A stretch of DNA of 35,580 nucleotides from Halorubrum lipolyticum DSM 21995 (GCF_000337375.1 NZ_AOJG01000028.1:117047-152626), one strand, 5' to 3'. Counted from the stretch's first letter, positions 1-11,774 are shown. The notes: generated by a model from the letters alone, not told the origin. Program-made: numbers and translations.

Positions 1-1601
1 ACGAGAATCAGGGCGACGAGGAGCGCATGACCGCTCTCGTCGAACACTGTCGCGAACGGGACGACCGTCGCCTGTACGCTTACGGCGCGAACAACTTCCT
101 CTCCTCGCCGCACCCCGGCGCGGCGGACGACTTCTTCGTCACCGCGAACGTCCCGAACGACCCCGCGGCCAGCCACTGGGACGTCGAGCGGACGCCCGTT
201 CGCGGCACGGGACACATCAACGACCAGCCGCCGTCGACGACCACCGAGTACGGCGAGAAGCTCGCACCGTACGACCTCCCCGTGATCACCCACGAGATCG
301 GGCAGTTCCAGGTCTACCCCGACTTCGACGAGGCGAGAAAGTACACCGGCGTCCTCGAAGCGCGTAACCTCGAGCGGTTCGAGCGGTCGCTCGCCGACCG
401 GTACATGGAGGGACGAGACGACGCGTTTCAGGCGGCGTCCGGCGCGCTCGCGGTCTCCTGCTATCGCGAGGAGATCGAGGCGGCGTTCCGCACGCCGGAG
501 CTCGGTGGGTTCCAGCTGCTGGGCTTGGACGACTTTCCGGGGCAGGGGACCGCTCTCGTCGGAGTCCTCGACGCGTTCATGGAATCGAAGGGGCTGATCG
601 CGCCGCACGAGTGGCGGCGGTTCTGCGCGGCGCGGGTACCGCTCGTCCTCATGGACGGCTACACTTGGACGGCCGACGAGACGTTCGAGGCGGAGGTGCA
701 ACTCGCCAACTACGGCCCCGATACGCTCACCGACGCGACGCCCACCTGGTCGATCGTCGACCCCGACCGGGGGGCTGACGCGGAGCCGCTCGCGGCGGGA
801 GCGCTCGCCACTCGGCACGTCCCCCAGGGCGAACTGGCGACGCTCGGAGCTATCGAGGCCCCCCTGGAAGCGGTGCGCTCCCCGGCGAAACTCGAGGTCG
901 AGGTCGTCGTCGAGACCGACGAGGCGGACGACCTCCGAACGTCCTATCCGATCTGGGTGTATCCGGACCCGGACGAGGTGCGGGATCCGGACGCCGCCGC
1001 TCTCGACGGCGTCACCGTCCGCACGCGGTTCGACGAGGGGACGCGGGCGCTCCTCGATGACGGCGAGCGGGTCCTCCTGCTCCCTGAGTCGGGCGCCCTC
1101 CGGTACTCTCTCGAGGGATCGTTCCAGCCGGATTTCTGGAACTACGAGGTGTTCAAGCGAAACGGGAAACCCGGGACGCTCGGGATGCTGTGCGACCCCG
1201 ACCATCCGCTGTTCGACGCGTTCCCGACCGACGGGCACAGCGACTGGCAGTGGTGGCCGCTGCTGCGCCGGTCGCGGCCGGTCGTCCTGGACGACGCACC
1301 GGCAGAGTTCGAACCGACCGTACAGGTCATCGACACGCTCTACCGCAACCACAAGCTGGGCGTCTACTTCGAGACCGCCGTCGGCGACGGGAGGCTGGCC
1401 GTCTGCACGCTCGACCTCTCGCGGACGAGCGCGCCGGTAGTCCGCCAGTTCCGCCGCAGTCTCGCCTCCTACCTCGCCTCCGAGGCCTTCGATCCGGAGC
1501 CCGACATCTCGACCGGCGTGCTCGAGAGCCTCCTCGCCGCCGGAGGCGACGAAAGCCGACGATACGGCGACGACGCCGGCGCCTGGGTCGAACACGAGTG
1601 A
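1..1601 (+). CDS. Glycoside hydrolase family 2-type enzyme, C-terminal part (5' truncated by window)
   Basis: The reading frame is open from base 3, upstream of the first ATG at 27, and the codons before that ATG spell ENQGDEER. Bases 1-2 fit the end of an Asn codon, so this is probably the GNE acid/base motif of the GH2 TIM barrel and the gene begins outside the window. The likely nucleophile is the Glu of THEIGQF (bases 294-296). A GGFQLLGLDDFPGQGTALVG segment and a C-terminal domain ending in YFETAVGDGRLAVCTLDL match a group of GH2 proteins common in bacterial polysaccharide loci. Such enzymes remove a terminal beta-linked sugar; the substrate cannot be told from sequence. The gene is followed by gfo6 on the same strand after 124 bases with its own TATA box. 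I am confident of the GH2 clan, not of galactosidase versus glucuronidase activity. Confidence 0.78.
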   Translation, partial: ENQGDEERMTALVEHCRERDDRRLYAYGANNFLSSPHPGAADDFFVTANVPNDPAASHWDVERTPVRGTGHINDQPPSTTTEYGEKLAPYDLPVITHEIGQFQVYPDFDEARKYTGVLEARNLERFERSLADRYMEGRDDAFQAASGALAVSCYREEIEAAFRTPELGGFQLLGLDDFPGQGTALVGVLDAFMESKGLIAPHEWRRFCAARVPLVLMDGYTWTADETFEAEVQLANYGPDTLTDATPTWSIVDPDRGADAEPLAAGALATRHVPQGELATLGAIEAPLEAVRSPAKLEVEVVVETDEADDLRTSYPIWVYPDPDEVRDPDAAALDGVTVRTRFDEGTRALLDDGERVLLLPESGALRYSLEGSFQPDFWNYEVFKRNGKPGTLGMLCDPDHPLFDAFPTDGHSDWQWWPLLRRSRPVVLDDAPAEFEPTVQVIDTLYRNHKLGVYFETAVGDGRLAVCTLDLSRTSAPVVRQFRRSLASYLASEAFDPEPDISTGVLESLLAAGGDESRRYGDDAGAWVEHE

Positions 1602-1693
1602 CGCCGAGTGTGAACGCCCCACAACCGTTTCAGACAGCTCTCGCCGACCGTCGCCCCGTGTCCCGGCTGACAACGGTCCCGGGCACACCCGAC

Positions 1694-1703
1694 GATTTTA
1701 ATA
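1694..1703 (+). promoter_or_regulatory. TATA element of the gfo6-like gene
   Basis: GATTTTAATACT is centred about 27 nt before the ATG at 1726. That is the spacing expected for a leaderless haloarchaeal transcript, and it supports the chosen start. Confidence 0.55.
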
Positions 1704-1725
1704 CTCGATAACCGACAGCAGACGT

Positions 1726-2799
1726 ATGCGAGATTGGATACGAACGTACGAGGAGCGCGACTGGCAAACGGCGACGGACGGGACGCTCCGCTACGCCCTG
1801 CTCGGACTCGGGTGGTGGACGCTCGACGTGGCGCTGCCGGCCATCGCGGACTCCGACCTGGGCGAAGTGACGGTGTTGGTCAGCAGTTCCACGGAGAAGG
1901 CCGAACGCGCGGCGGCCGACAACGACGTGGACCGCGGCATCAGCTACGACGAGTTCCACGACTCCGTGGCGAGCGACGAGTACGACGCCCTCTACGTCGG
2001 GACGCCGAACGCGCTCCACCTCGACTACGTCGAGACGGCGGCGGACCTCGGAACGCCGGTTCTCTGCGAGAAGCCGATGGAGTCGACCGTCGAACGCGCC
2101 GAGCGAATGGTCGAGGCCTGCGAGGCCGCCGACGTACCGCTGATGATCGCCTACCGGATGCACACCGATCCGGCCGTGAGACGCGCGCGGGAACTGATCG
2201 CGGACGGGTTCCTCGGCGAACCGGTGTCGGTCTACGGGCACAACACGCAGCCGATCCTCGAGATGAACCCGGACCCCGACCAGTGGCGCCTCGATCCCGA
2301 CCTCTCGGGGTACGGCACGTCGGTGATGGACCTGGGCATCTATTCGCTCAACACCGCGCGCTTCCTGCTCCGGAAAGAGCCGGTCGCGGTCTCCAGCGAG
2401 ATGCACTCGGGCCACGAGGCGTTCGACGACGTGCCGGACGAGCGCTCCTCCTCGCTCCTGCGCCTCGAGGACGACGTCACCATGGTCACGACGGCGAGTC
2501 AGAACGCGCACGCCGACACGCACCTCAAGATCACCGGGACCGAGGGCCAAATCGAACTCCACCCGGCGTTCCACGGCGAGGTGGCGCTCCGTCTCAGGCG
2601 AGACGACCTCTCGGTCGAAGTCACACACGAGAGCTTCGACGCCCAGCGCGAGATGCGCGAGGAGTTCGACTACTTCGCCGACCGTGTGCTCACCGACGGC
2701 GACATCTATCCCGACGGCCGCCACGGGTTACGAGACATGCGGATCGTCCGGGCGATCCACGAGGCCGGCGAATCGGGCGAGCGCGTCGACATCCGGTAG
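1726..2799 (+). CDS. gfo6: Gfo/Idh/MocA sugar dehydrogenase, D-xylose 1-dehydrogenase type
   Basis: The 357-residue protein has an N-terminal Rossmann domain (ALLGLGWWT near residue 25), the family EKP motif (LCEKPME, about residue 120) and a C-terminal sugar-binding domain with DLGIYSLN. The runs NALHLDYVETAA, MIAYRMHTDPAVRRA and PDPDQWRLDPDLSG closely resemble the haloarchaeal NADP-dependent xylose dehydrogenases (Haloarcula gfo6, Haloferax xacA), from memory. Those enzymes oxidise D-xylose, and some related sugars, at C1 to the lactone as the first step of the oxidative pentose pathway. It lies tail to tail with a sugar-acid dehydratase and near arabinose-releasing enzymes, so L-arabinose or D-galactose are plausible alternative substrates. 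The family is well supported; substrate is inferred. Confidence 0.8.
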   Translation: MRDWIRTYEERDWQTATDGTLRYALLGLGWWTLDVALPAIADSDLGEVTVLVSSSTEKAERAAADNDVDRGISYDEFHDSVASDEYDALYVGTPNALHLDYVETAADLGTPVLCEKPMESTVERAERMVEACEAADVPLMIAYRMHTDPAVRRARELIADGFLGEPVSVYGHNTQPILEMNPDPDQWRLDPDLSGYGTSVMDLGIYSLNTARFLLRKEPVAVSSEMHSGHEAFDDVPDERSSSLLRLEDDVTMVTTASQNAHADTHLKITGTEGQIELHPAFHGEVALRLRRDDLSVEVTHESFDAQREMREEFDYFADRVLTDGDIYPDGRHGLRDMRIVRAIHEAGESGERVDIR

Positions 2800-2876
2800 G
2801 ACGGTCGCCCCCTCGCTCCGACTCGTTCGGCCCGGGTGTGGAGGCTCCGTCGGCGTCGGCGCGCTCGGTACCGCTC

Positions 2877-4052
2877 TCAGCGCTTTTCCTGCGCGCGATC
2901 TTCCCAGCCGGACTCCCAGAGGTCGATGGTGTGCACCTTCTCCTCGGTGTACTCGTGCTCCTCGATGACGTCGTGCTCGAGCTCGATACCGTATCCGGGG
3001 CCGTCCGGGATCTGCATATAGCCGTCCTCGACGACGAGCGGCTCTTTCAGCAGGTCGTCGATCCAGTCCACGTCGTACGTCTGGAACATCTCTTGGATGC
3101 GGAAGTTCGGGACGGACGTACAGAAGTGACCGTAGATGGCTCCTGCGACGGGACCCTGCGGATTGTGCGGGGCGATGTCGACGTGGTCGGCCTCCGCGAG
3201 GCCGGCGATCTTCTTGCCCTCAGTGATGCCACCGGTGTTCATCAGGTCGGGCTGGAGGACGTCGACGTCGGTGCGCGTGACCAGCTCGTAGAAGTCGTGT
3301 TTGGTCATGTGCCGCTCGCCCGTCGCGACCGGGATCGGCGACTTCCGCGACACCTCCGCGAGGCTGTTGATGGAGTCCGGCGGGCACGGCTCTTCGAGCC
3401 AGGTCGGGTCGAACTCCGCGAGCTCGCGGGCGATCTCGACCGCCTGCCCCGCGGAGAAGCGGCCGTGACACTCGACGAGGAGGTCGACGTCGGGGCCGAC
3501 GGCCTCGCGGACCGCACCGACGATGTCGACCGCCCTGTTCTGCTCTTTGCGCGACATGGACTGCCACGCGGTGCCGAACGGGTCGAACTTCATCGCGTCG
3601 TAGCCGTCGTCGACGACGCGTTCGGCGGCCTCGGCGAAGCCCTCGGGGCTGCCCCCGGTGTCTTGGTACCAGCCGTTCGCGTACGCACGCAGCTCGGTGC
3701 CGTGAACCGGGCCGCCGAGCAGGTCGTACACGGGTTTGTCGAGTATCTTGCCCTTGATGTCCCAACACGCCATATCGACGGCGGAGACGACGGTGGTGTT
3801 AATGACGTTCTTGGAGAACCACTCGTCGCGGTACATCTCTAACCACAACGATTCGGTGTCGAACGGGTCTCGTCCGACGAAGAAATTGGACATCTCCTCG
3901 ATGGCCGTCGCGACCGTGCGGGGTTTGTCGTGCGTGGTCGCCTCGGCGATCCCGGTGACGCCCGCGTCCGTCTCGAGTTCGACGAACACCCAAGGCTTCC
4001 ACGGATTCGCGACCAGATATGTGTCTACGCCGGTGATGCTAACGCCTGACAT
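2877..4052 (-). CDS. Enolase-superfamily sugar-acid dehydratase (GalD/ManD/xylonate dehydratase type)
   Basis: The 391-residue protein has an N-terminal capping domain and a C-terminal TIM barrel. Visible active-site positions are K155-x-D157 (MKFDPFG), E194 (VECHGR), E220 (WLEEP), E246 (TGERHMT), D269 and H296 (APHNPQGPV). The APHNP and GER motifs are typical of galactonate, gluconate and mannonate dehydratases, which remove water from aldonic acids to give 2-keto-3-deoxy acids, with Mg2+ held by three acidic residues. Haloferax xylonate and arabonate dehydratases belong to this superfamily. I start it at the ATG at 4052 rather than 4094: a TATA-like ATAAATATAA lies at 4081-4090, so transcripts would begin near 4059. 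Together with gfo6 and xacF it would give sugar to lactone to aldonate to keto-deoxy acid. The exact substrate is unknown. Confidence 0.82.
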   Translation of the reverse strand: MSGVSITGVDTYLVANPWKPWVFVELETDAGVTGIAEATTHDKPRTVATAIEEMSNFFVGRDPFDTESLWLEMYRDEWFSKNVINTTVVSAVDMACWDIKGKILDKPVYDLLGGPVHGTELRAYANGWYQDTGGSPEGFAEAAERVVDDGYDAMKFDPFGTAWQSMSRKEQNRAVDIVGAVREAVGPDVDLLVECHGRFSAGQAVEIARELAEFDPTWLEEPCPPDSINSLAEVSRKSPIPVATGERHMTKHDFYELVTRTDVDVLQPDLMNTGGITEGKKIAGLAEADHVDIAPHNPQGPVAGAIYGHFCTSVPNFRIQEMFQTYDVDWIDDLLKEPLVVEDGYMQIPDGPGYGIELEHDVIEEHEYTEEKVHTIDLWESGWEDRAQEKR

Positions 4053-4353
4053 TACACTCGGGCAGTCTGGCACCGAACTATTATATTTATCCATCTATTT
4101 CCCGTCCCGTTCTCGGCACGACATCACGGGAGCGCGGCCGGTCACCCCTGCCGACCGGAGTGCGGTTTGAGACCGGAGTGCGGTTTGAGACCGGAGCGCA
4201 GTTTGAGGACCCGACGCACGAGACGCCCGCTCCCGACCGCTCGCAACCCCTCCGGGACCACGGCCTCGGAGGACGGCCGGCCGTCGGTCGCTCCGTACCG
4301 CTCTCTGTGCGACTGCAATACACTTATTTGCTTGAGGCAAACACCTAGTTACC
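4053..4353. other. Divergent intergenic region between dehydratase and usp genes
   Basis: About 300 bases without a gene. It holds a minus-strand TATA element for the dehydratase (4081-4090), a plus-strand TATA-like CTTATTT for the stress-protein gene (4323-4329, about 28 nt before its ATG) and an 18-bp tandem repeat (4153-4206). Short reading frames across the repeat look like shadows. Confidence 0.6.
4153..4206. repeat. 18-bp tandem repeat, three copies
   Basis: The unit GACCGGAGTGCGGTTTGA occurs perfectly at 4153-4170 and 4171-4188, then with two changes at 4189-4206. It lies between the two divergent promoters. No spacers and no associated genes suggest a CRISPR; it looks like a slippage or duplication product. 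Confidence 0.9.
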
Positions 4354-4818
4354 ATGGAGCACGCACTCGTCGTCATTAACGACACCGACGCGCACAGAGC
4401 ACTGCTCGCGGAATCCGGCCAGCTGGCTCACGACAACGGCGCGAAACTAACCGTGCTCTCGTGGATAACGCCGAGTGAAATCGACGAGGCCGCGAAGAAC
4501 CTCGAAGTGATCGAACACACCGAGGGAACGTCGTACAGCAGCCCCGATTCGTCCTCCGTCGCGGAGCGGTTCGCGAAGGAGTTCGCGACGGACGTGTTCG
4601 CTTCCCTCGACGATCGGATCGAGTTCACCCCCGATGGGATCGTCACCGAGGGGGACGAACGCGCCGAGAAGATCATCGAGACCGCGGAGCGACTCGGCTG
4701 TGACCACCTCTTCATCGTCGGCCGCCGACGCTCACCGACCGGAAAGGCGCTCTTCGGCGACTTCGCACAGCAAGTCCTGCTCAACTTCACGGGGACCGTG
4801 ACGCTCAAAATGGACTGA
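4354..4818 (+). CDS. Universal stress protein (UspA) family protein
   Basis: The 154-residue protein has the single-domain UspA fold pattern: an N-terminal beta strand HALVVINDTD, a run of helices, and a C-terminal IIETAERLGCDHLFIVGRRRSPTGKALFGDFAQQVLLNFTGTV with the loop positions usual in ATP-binding members (GRRRS, then G-K-A-L-F-G-D). Such small cytoplasmic proteins are abundant in haloarchaea and usually bind nucleotide; the specific role is unknown. It has its own TATA-like element and is followed after 72 bases by a Gfo/Idh/MocA gene with no clear promoter, so the two may be co-transcribed. Its place within a sugar cluster may be incidental. Confidence 0.85.
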   Translation: MEHALVVINDTDAHRALLAESGQLAHDNGAKLTVLSWITPSEIDEAAKNLEVIEHTEGTSYSSPDSSSVAERFAKEFATDVFASLDDRIEFTPDGIVTEGDERAEKIIETAERLGCDHLFIVGRRRSPTGKALFGDFAQQVLLNFTGTVTLKMD

Positions 4819-4890
4819 ACGGCGCGGGAGACGGAGTACCGCAACCGCTCGGCTGATACCGGCTCTCTCACATCCCCAAAAGCGATCTCG

Positions 4891-5979
4891 ATGACGTACC
4901 ACGGCATACAGGTCGGCACGGGCGGACAGGGCGCGAACTGGTGTGAGGAGTACCTCCCGCCTCACGTCGCCGAGGACCGGATCGAAATCGTCGCCGCAGT
5001 CGACATCGACGAGACGAACCACGGGAACGCGATCGAACACCTAGACGTGCCGCCCGAGCGGTGTTACACGGACGTCGAGACGGCGTTCCGGGAGGCGGAC
5101 GCCGACTTCTGTACGATCGTCGTCCCGCCGTGGGTCCACGAGGAGGTGGTCGACGCCGCCGTCGAGCACGACCTCGACATCCTCTCCGAGAAGCCGATCG
5201 CGGACACGCTCGAGGCGTCGGTTCGCATCGCGGAGAAGGTCGAACGGGCGGGGCTCAAGATGGGTGTCACGATGAGCCACCGGTACGACCGGGACAAGAC
5301 GACCATGCGGCGACGGCTTCGTTCCGGGGAACCGGGCCCGATCGACCACGTCGTCGGTCGCTTCGCCTGCAACGCTCGGTCGCACGGGGCGTGGGGCGCG
5401 TTCCGTCACGAGATGGCGGACGTGCTCCTGGTGGAAGGGGCGGTCCACCAGCTCGATTTCATCGACGACATGGTCGGGAGCCCCTGCGAGACGATCTACG
5501 CGGACACGTGGCTCCCGGACTGGGCCGAGTACGAAGGCGACGTGCAGGCGCTGGTCCAACTCCGCTTCGCGAACGGTGTCCGCGCCTCGTGGGAGGGGGC
5601 CAAAGCCAACGCGACCACGCTCAACGGGTGGGGGAGCGACTACCTCCGCGCCGAGTGCCGCGAGGAGACGCTCGTCCTCGACGACCGCGAGCTGACGCGA
5701 TACCCGTACGACGCCGACCGCGAAGGGGTCGTCGGGAGCCTCGACGAGGACCTCGGCGAGCCGATTCGCCTCGACGAACGGGACCGGTGGATGAACGCCT
5801 GGCTCGTCGGGCAGTTCGTGGCGTGGCTCGACGGCGGCGAGCCGATGGCGACCAACGTCCGCGACAACCTCCAGTCGATGGCGTTGATCGAAGCCGCGAT
5901 AGAGAGCAGCCGGACCGGAGCACCCGTCTCCGTCCAGACTCTACTCGAAGCGACCCGAGACGCCGTCTCGATCGACTGA
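4891..5979 (+). CDS. Gfo/Idh/MocA family oxidoreductase
   Basis: The 362-residue protein begins with a dinucleotide-binding motif (QVGTGGQGANW, residues 7-17), has LSEKPIAD as the family EKP motif near residue 109 and a likely catalytic region VEGAVHQLDFIDDM in the C-terminal domain, where the His and Asp are usually functional. Family members are NAD(P)-dependent dehydrogenases or glycosidase-like redox enzymes acting on sugars, inositols or uronates. It is one of four such paralogues in the window, all divergent from each other, which suggests different substrates. It lies between the usp gene and the LacZ-type galactosidase. The substrate cannot be read from the sequence. Confidence 0.85.
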   Translation: MTYHGIQVGTGGQGANWCEEYLPPHVAEDRIEIVAAVDIDETNHGNAIEHLDVPPERCYTDVETAFREADADFCTIVVPPWVHEEVVDAAVEHDLDILSEKPIADTLEASVRIAEKVERAGLKMGVTMSHRYDRDKTTMRRRLRSGEPGPIDHVVGRFACNARSHGAWGAFRHEMADVLLVEGAVHQLDFIDDMVGSPCETIYADTWLPDWAEYEGDVQALVQLRFANGVRASWEGAKANATTLNGWGSDYLRAECREETLVLDDRELTRYPYDADREGVVGSLDEDLGEPIRLDERDRWMNAWLVGQFVAWLDGGEPMATNVRDNLQSMALIEAAIESSRTGAPVSVQTLLEATRDAVSID

Positions 5980-9279
<3,300 letters not shown>

Positions 9280-9559
9280 GCGCCGGGAAGCGACCGATTC
9301 GATCGCTCTCGACCGCTGACGAACGGCGTGCCGAGGAACCGTACGCGGAGCTGGTCGACGGCGTCGCCCGCGTTATCGGGTGACGCCTGTAACGCGTCGG
9401 CGTCGACACGGAACCGACGCGACTGAACCCGACCTCACCGCGCGATCAGACGATCGAACCGCTCCGATTCGACCCGATTCCGACGCCCGGGTCCGGCCAG
9501 GAGGTGAGCGAAACTCCGTCCAGTGCCAACGACTCCCGCAACATCGGTATCCGAAGATA

Positions 9560-9576
9560 GTTCCCCAGAAGGGAAC
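9560..9576. promoter_or_regulatory. Operator-like inverted repeat, perfect copy
   Basis: GTTCCC, five bases, GGGAAC: a 17-bp perfect inverted repeat with the same half-sites and spacing as the copies at 11067 and 30764. It lies about 300 bases upstream of the TATA box of the SGNH esterase gene. No TATA element is visible right beside it. Confidence 0.7.
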
Positions 9577-9680
9577 AGAGGCGGTGGGAACGACCTTCGG
9601 CCACCGTCGCTGATCGACTTCCCGCTTTTCGCGCGCACGTCGTATTTCGAACCAGAGAAGGAGCGTGTACGGTATTTTCG

Positions 9681-9694
9681 GCGGAATATTCCGC
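9681..9694. repeat. Perfect 14-bp palindrome
   Basis: GCGGAATATTCCGC reads the same on both strands. It sits in the AT-richer part of the intergenic region, between two operator-like repeats. It could bind a dimeric regulator, but I see no second copy. Confidence 0.6.
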
Positions 9695-9776
9695 TGTTCG
9701 GACTCTCAGATCGGGCTCTGAACGTGCGGCTCCGAGTGTCTCTCCGAGAATTGTATTACACTAGTATGCCTGTAAC

Positions 9777-9793
9777 GTTCTTCTCTCGGGAAC
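9777..9793. promoter_or_regulatory. Operator-like inverted repeat, degenerate copy
   Basis: GTTCTT, five bases, GGGAAC. The right half is perfect and the left half differs at two positions from the GTTCCC-N5-GGGAAC motif. It lies about 70 bases upstream of the TATA element of the SGNH gene. Confidence 0.5.
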
Positions 9794-9899
9794 TCTGGTG
9801 TGAAACCCGCTGTGGCATCGGTGAACGGCCTCTCGAGATCGCGCGACCGTACCGGAAGACAGGTATAAGTGAGTCGAGCGAGAGCGTCGATCTGACTGT

Positions 9900-10919
9900 A
9901 TGCAACGGGATAATATTGAGTTTCACAACGTCGAGGCGCTCCAACGGGTGGACTCACACGACGGAGTTCGCCTCCTCCGCGTTTCGGAGGCCGTCAGAAG
10001 CGAGTTGAACGACGGCGCACAGACGCGAATGCCGCATCCGGCGGGGAGCGAGATCCGCTTCGTTCCGGAGGGACCGGTCCGCGTCACGCTCTCCTCGGAA
10101 GAGCGGGAGAGCCTGGTCCGGCCGTTCTGGGGCGACTTCCAGGCGACCGGAGAGGAGTTCGTGCTCGGCCCGGAGCCGAAGACCGTCGAACTGTCCTTCC
10201 CGGACCGGCTTTCGAACCTCGATTCCGAAGCGACGGGCGACATGCGGTACGCCCCGGAAGTCTGCCGGCTCGTCCTCGCCGGCGACCACCGCGGCGGCCA
10301 CATCTACTACCACGACGTCGAAGGCGAGCGCCGCCCGCCCGCGGCCGACGAGGTGCCGCAACTCCGATACCTCGCGTACGGCACGTCTATCACGGAGGGC
10401 GAGGCGCCGACCGCAGAGATGCAGACCTACGTCAATCAGGCCGCTCGTCGGCTCGGTGCGGACCCGATAAACCTCGGCTCGTGCGGGACCGCCTTCTGCG
10501 ATTCCGCGATGGCCGAGCATATCGCCGACCGCGGGGACTGGGACGTGGCGACGCTGTCGCTGTCGGTGAACATGGTCAACCGGTTCACGCCCGACGAGTT
10601 CCGAGAGCGGGCGGCCGCGATGATCGAGACGGTCGCCGAGGCGAATCCGACGAAGCCCGTCGCCTGTATCACGCTCTTCCCGCACGTGCGCGAGTACAAG
10701 CGGGACCACGAGGAGGCGGCGCTCTCCGAGACGTTCCGCGAGAAACTCCGGGAGGCGGTCGCCGAGTGCGGCCACGAGAACGTCCACCTCGTCGAGGGGC
10801 CCGACCTCCTGCCGACGGCGAGCGGACTGACGACCGACCTCGTCCATCCCGGGGACGAAGCGATGATCCGGATCGGCGAGAACCTCGCCCGCGAGATCGA
10901 ACCGCTCGTGAGCAACTGA
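9900..10919 (+). CDS. SGNH/GDSL hydrolase, probable carbohydrate esterase
   Basis: The 339-residue protein has an N-terminal beta-rich domain (about residues 1-150, VEGERRP at its end) and an SGNH hydrolase domain. The nucleophile is S163 in AYGTSITEG, block II Gly lies in NLGSCG (about 192-196), block III Asn in LSVNMV (N224), and the C-terminal dyad is D313 and H316 (DLVHPGDE). The two-domain layout with a GTSIT nucleophile resembles carbohydrate-active acetyl esterases. In this locus a role in removing acetyl groups from imported pectic oligosaccharides is likely but inferred. No signal peptide is visible. The TATA element GTATAAGTG (9863-9871) gives a leader of a few bases. Operator-like repeats lie on both sides of the gene. 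Confidence 0.82.
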   Translation: MQRDNIEFHNVEALQRVDSHDGVRLLRVSEAVRSELNDGAQTRMPHPAGSEIRFVPEGPVRVTLSSEERESLVRPFWGDFQATGEEFVLGPEPKTVELSFPDRLSNLDSEATGDMRYAPEVCRLVLAGDHRGGHIYYHDVEGERRPPAADEVPQLRYLAYGTSITEGEAPTAEMQTYVNQAARRLGADPINLGSCGTAFCDSAMAEHIADRGDWDVATLSLSVNMVNRFTPDEFRERAAAMIETVAEANPTKPVACITLFPHVREYKRDHEEAALSETFREKLREAVAECGHENVHLVEGPDLLPTASGLTTDLVHPGDEAMIRIGENLAREIEPLVSN

Positions 10920-11066
10920 TCGGCGTTCGCGGGACTGCGCTGCTCGCGGTCGACTCTCCGAACGGAAACCGCTACGTGAGCGGAAAAATCGGAATGCCAC
11001 GGTCGTCGGGGCGTTCCTTCGACGCGTGCGGCGACGTGTCTCACCGGTCTGCAGCGGCGCCAGGCT

Positions 11067-11083
11067 GTTCCCGACTGGGGAAC
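11067..11083. promoter_or_regulatory. Operator-like inverted repeat, perfect copy
   Basis: GTTCCC-GACTG-GGGAAC, 17 bp, with half-sites identical to the copies at 9560 and 30764. It lies 63 bases (six helical turns) upstream of a degenerate copy. Confidence 0.7.
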
Positions 11084-11129
11084 GACGCTGTGCTCAGACG
11101 CGAGACGATCGGGTCGCTAGCCGACCGGG

Positions 11130-11146
11130 ATTCCCTGTCGGGGAGC
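11130..11146. promoter_or_regulatory. Operator-like inverted repeat, degenerate copy
   Basis: ATTCCC-TGTCG-GGGAGC. Five of six positions match in each half-site and the spacing is the same. It ends 16 bases before the TATA-like element at 11163-11172, a layout similar to the operator and TATA box of the IclR gene and of the transporter operon. Confidence 0.5.
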
Positions 11147-11346
11147 GCCGTCGTGAGCCGCGTTTTTGTATTCGATCGTGTACATATGATTCTCATATTC
11201 ATGTCACGTGAGAGCCGTCTACCGGTTTGACGGCGTGTCGCGGCTCACCTCCGATCGGAGCAGGAGCGATCGCCTCCGGGGTCGACCGCTCTCGACGGGG
11301 CGGGGACCGCACCAACATTATTACTCGAGCGGCAGTATCGGTTCGT

Positions 11347-11697
11347 ATGAGTCGGTACACACCGGACACCGTCGATGGGACGCTGTTTCTCGTCGGAGCG
11401 GACGACCGCGTCGAGATCGGGGCCGTCGACGACGTCGTCGCTGCGGTCGGCGGCGAGACGTATACGATCGAATACGATCAGCGACAGCGGAAGCAGCCGT
11501 GGTTGCGAACCGATGAGGGGGAACTCGAGATAGACGTTCGCGAGGCGGTGACGACGCTGTCTCACGGCGGCGAAACGGTCTCCGAGATCCGCGCGTCCGA
11601 CTTGGAAACCGACCGGTACGGGCTTCCAACGCGAACGGTCGAGTTCGCGGACACCGTCGTCGAGATTCTCGAACGACAGGGCTCCCGAGACGCGTGA
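11347..11697 (+). CDS. Hypothetical haloarchaeal protein, 116 aa
   Basis: I do not recognise this protein. It is a soluble, acidic 116-residue protein starting MSRYTPDTVDGTLFLVG, with beta-strand-like stretches and a C-terminal helix ending VVEILERQGSRDA; no motif or membrane segment is visible. The start at 11347 is chosen over 11227 because CATTATTA is centred 27 nt upstream, giving a leaderless transcript, and the upstream extension lacks acidic bias. It may also receive transcription from the orphan TATA element at 11163. Nothing links it to sugar metabolism. Confidence 0.65.
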   Translation: MSRYTPDTVDGTLFLVGADDRVEIGAVDDVVAAVGGETYTIEYDQRQRKQPWLRTDEGELEIDVREAVTTLSHGGETVSEIRASDLETDRYGLPTRTVEFADTVVEILERQGSRDA

Positions 11698-11774
11698 CGA
11701 CCGGACCGAGTCGTTCCCGGATCGATCCGCGGCGGCCGGTCCCTACACGACAGTTCCCGTCCGCCGTTCCCGAG

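Larger units (their letters stand above)
9280..9899. other. 620-base intergenic region with operator-like repeats upstream of the SGNH gene
   Basis: No convincing gene. It contains a perfect GTTCCC-N5-GGGAAC repeat (9560-9576), a degenerate copy (9777-9793), a perfect 14-bp palindrome (9681-9694) and the TATA element GTATAAGTG (9863-9871) of the next gene. The part from about 9640 to 9780 is noticeably more AT-rich than its surroundings. An open frame from 9523 runs through it but its composition is unlike a halophilic protein. Confidence 0.6.
10920..11346. other. 427-base intergenic region with paired operators and an orphan promoter
   Basis: No convincing gene. It holds two operator-like repeats with centres 63 bases apart (11067-11083 and 11130-11146), then a TATA-like TTTTTGTATT (11163-11172) followed only by very short frames (14 codons from 11186, or 10 counting the stop from 11201, same stop at 11230). 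A second TATA-like element, CATTATTA (11317-11323), serves the hypothetical gene at 11347. Confidence 0.6.

Noticed and set aside
1630-2724. Long minus-strand frame opposite the gfo6-like gene
   Set aside because: It mirrors a well-supported gene, is rich in Arg/Val/His and has no family motifs. Such frames are common in GC-rich haloarchaeal DNA.
9523-10008. 161-codon plus-strand frame before the SGNH gene
   Set aside because: It crosses operator-like repeats and the start of the SGNH gene, and its basic, Ser/Arg-rich composition is unlike its neighbours.
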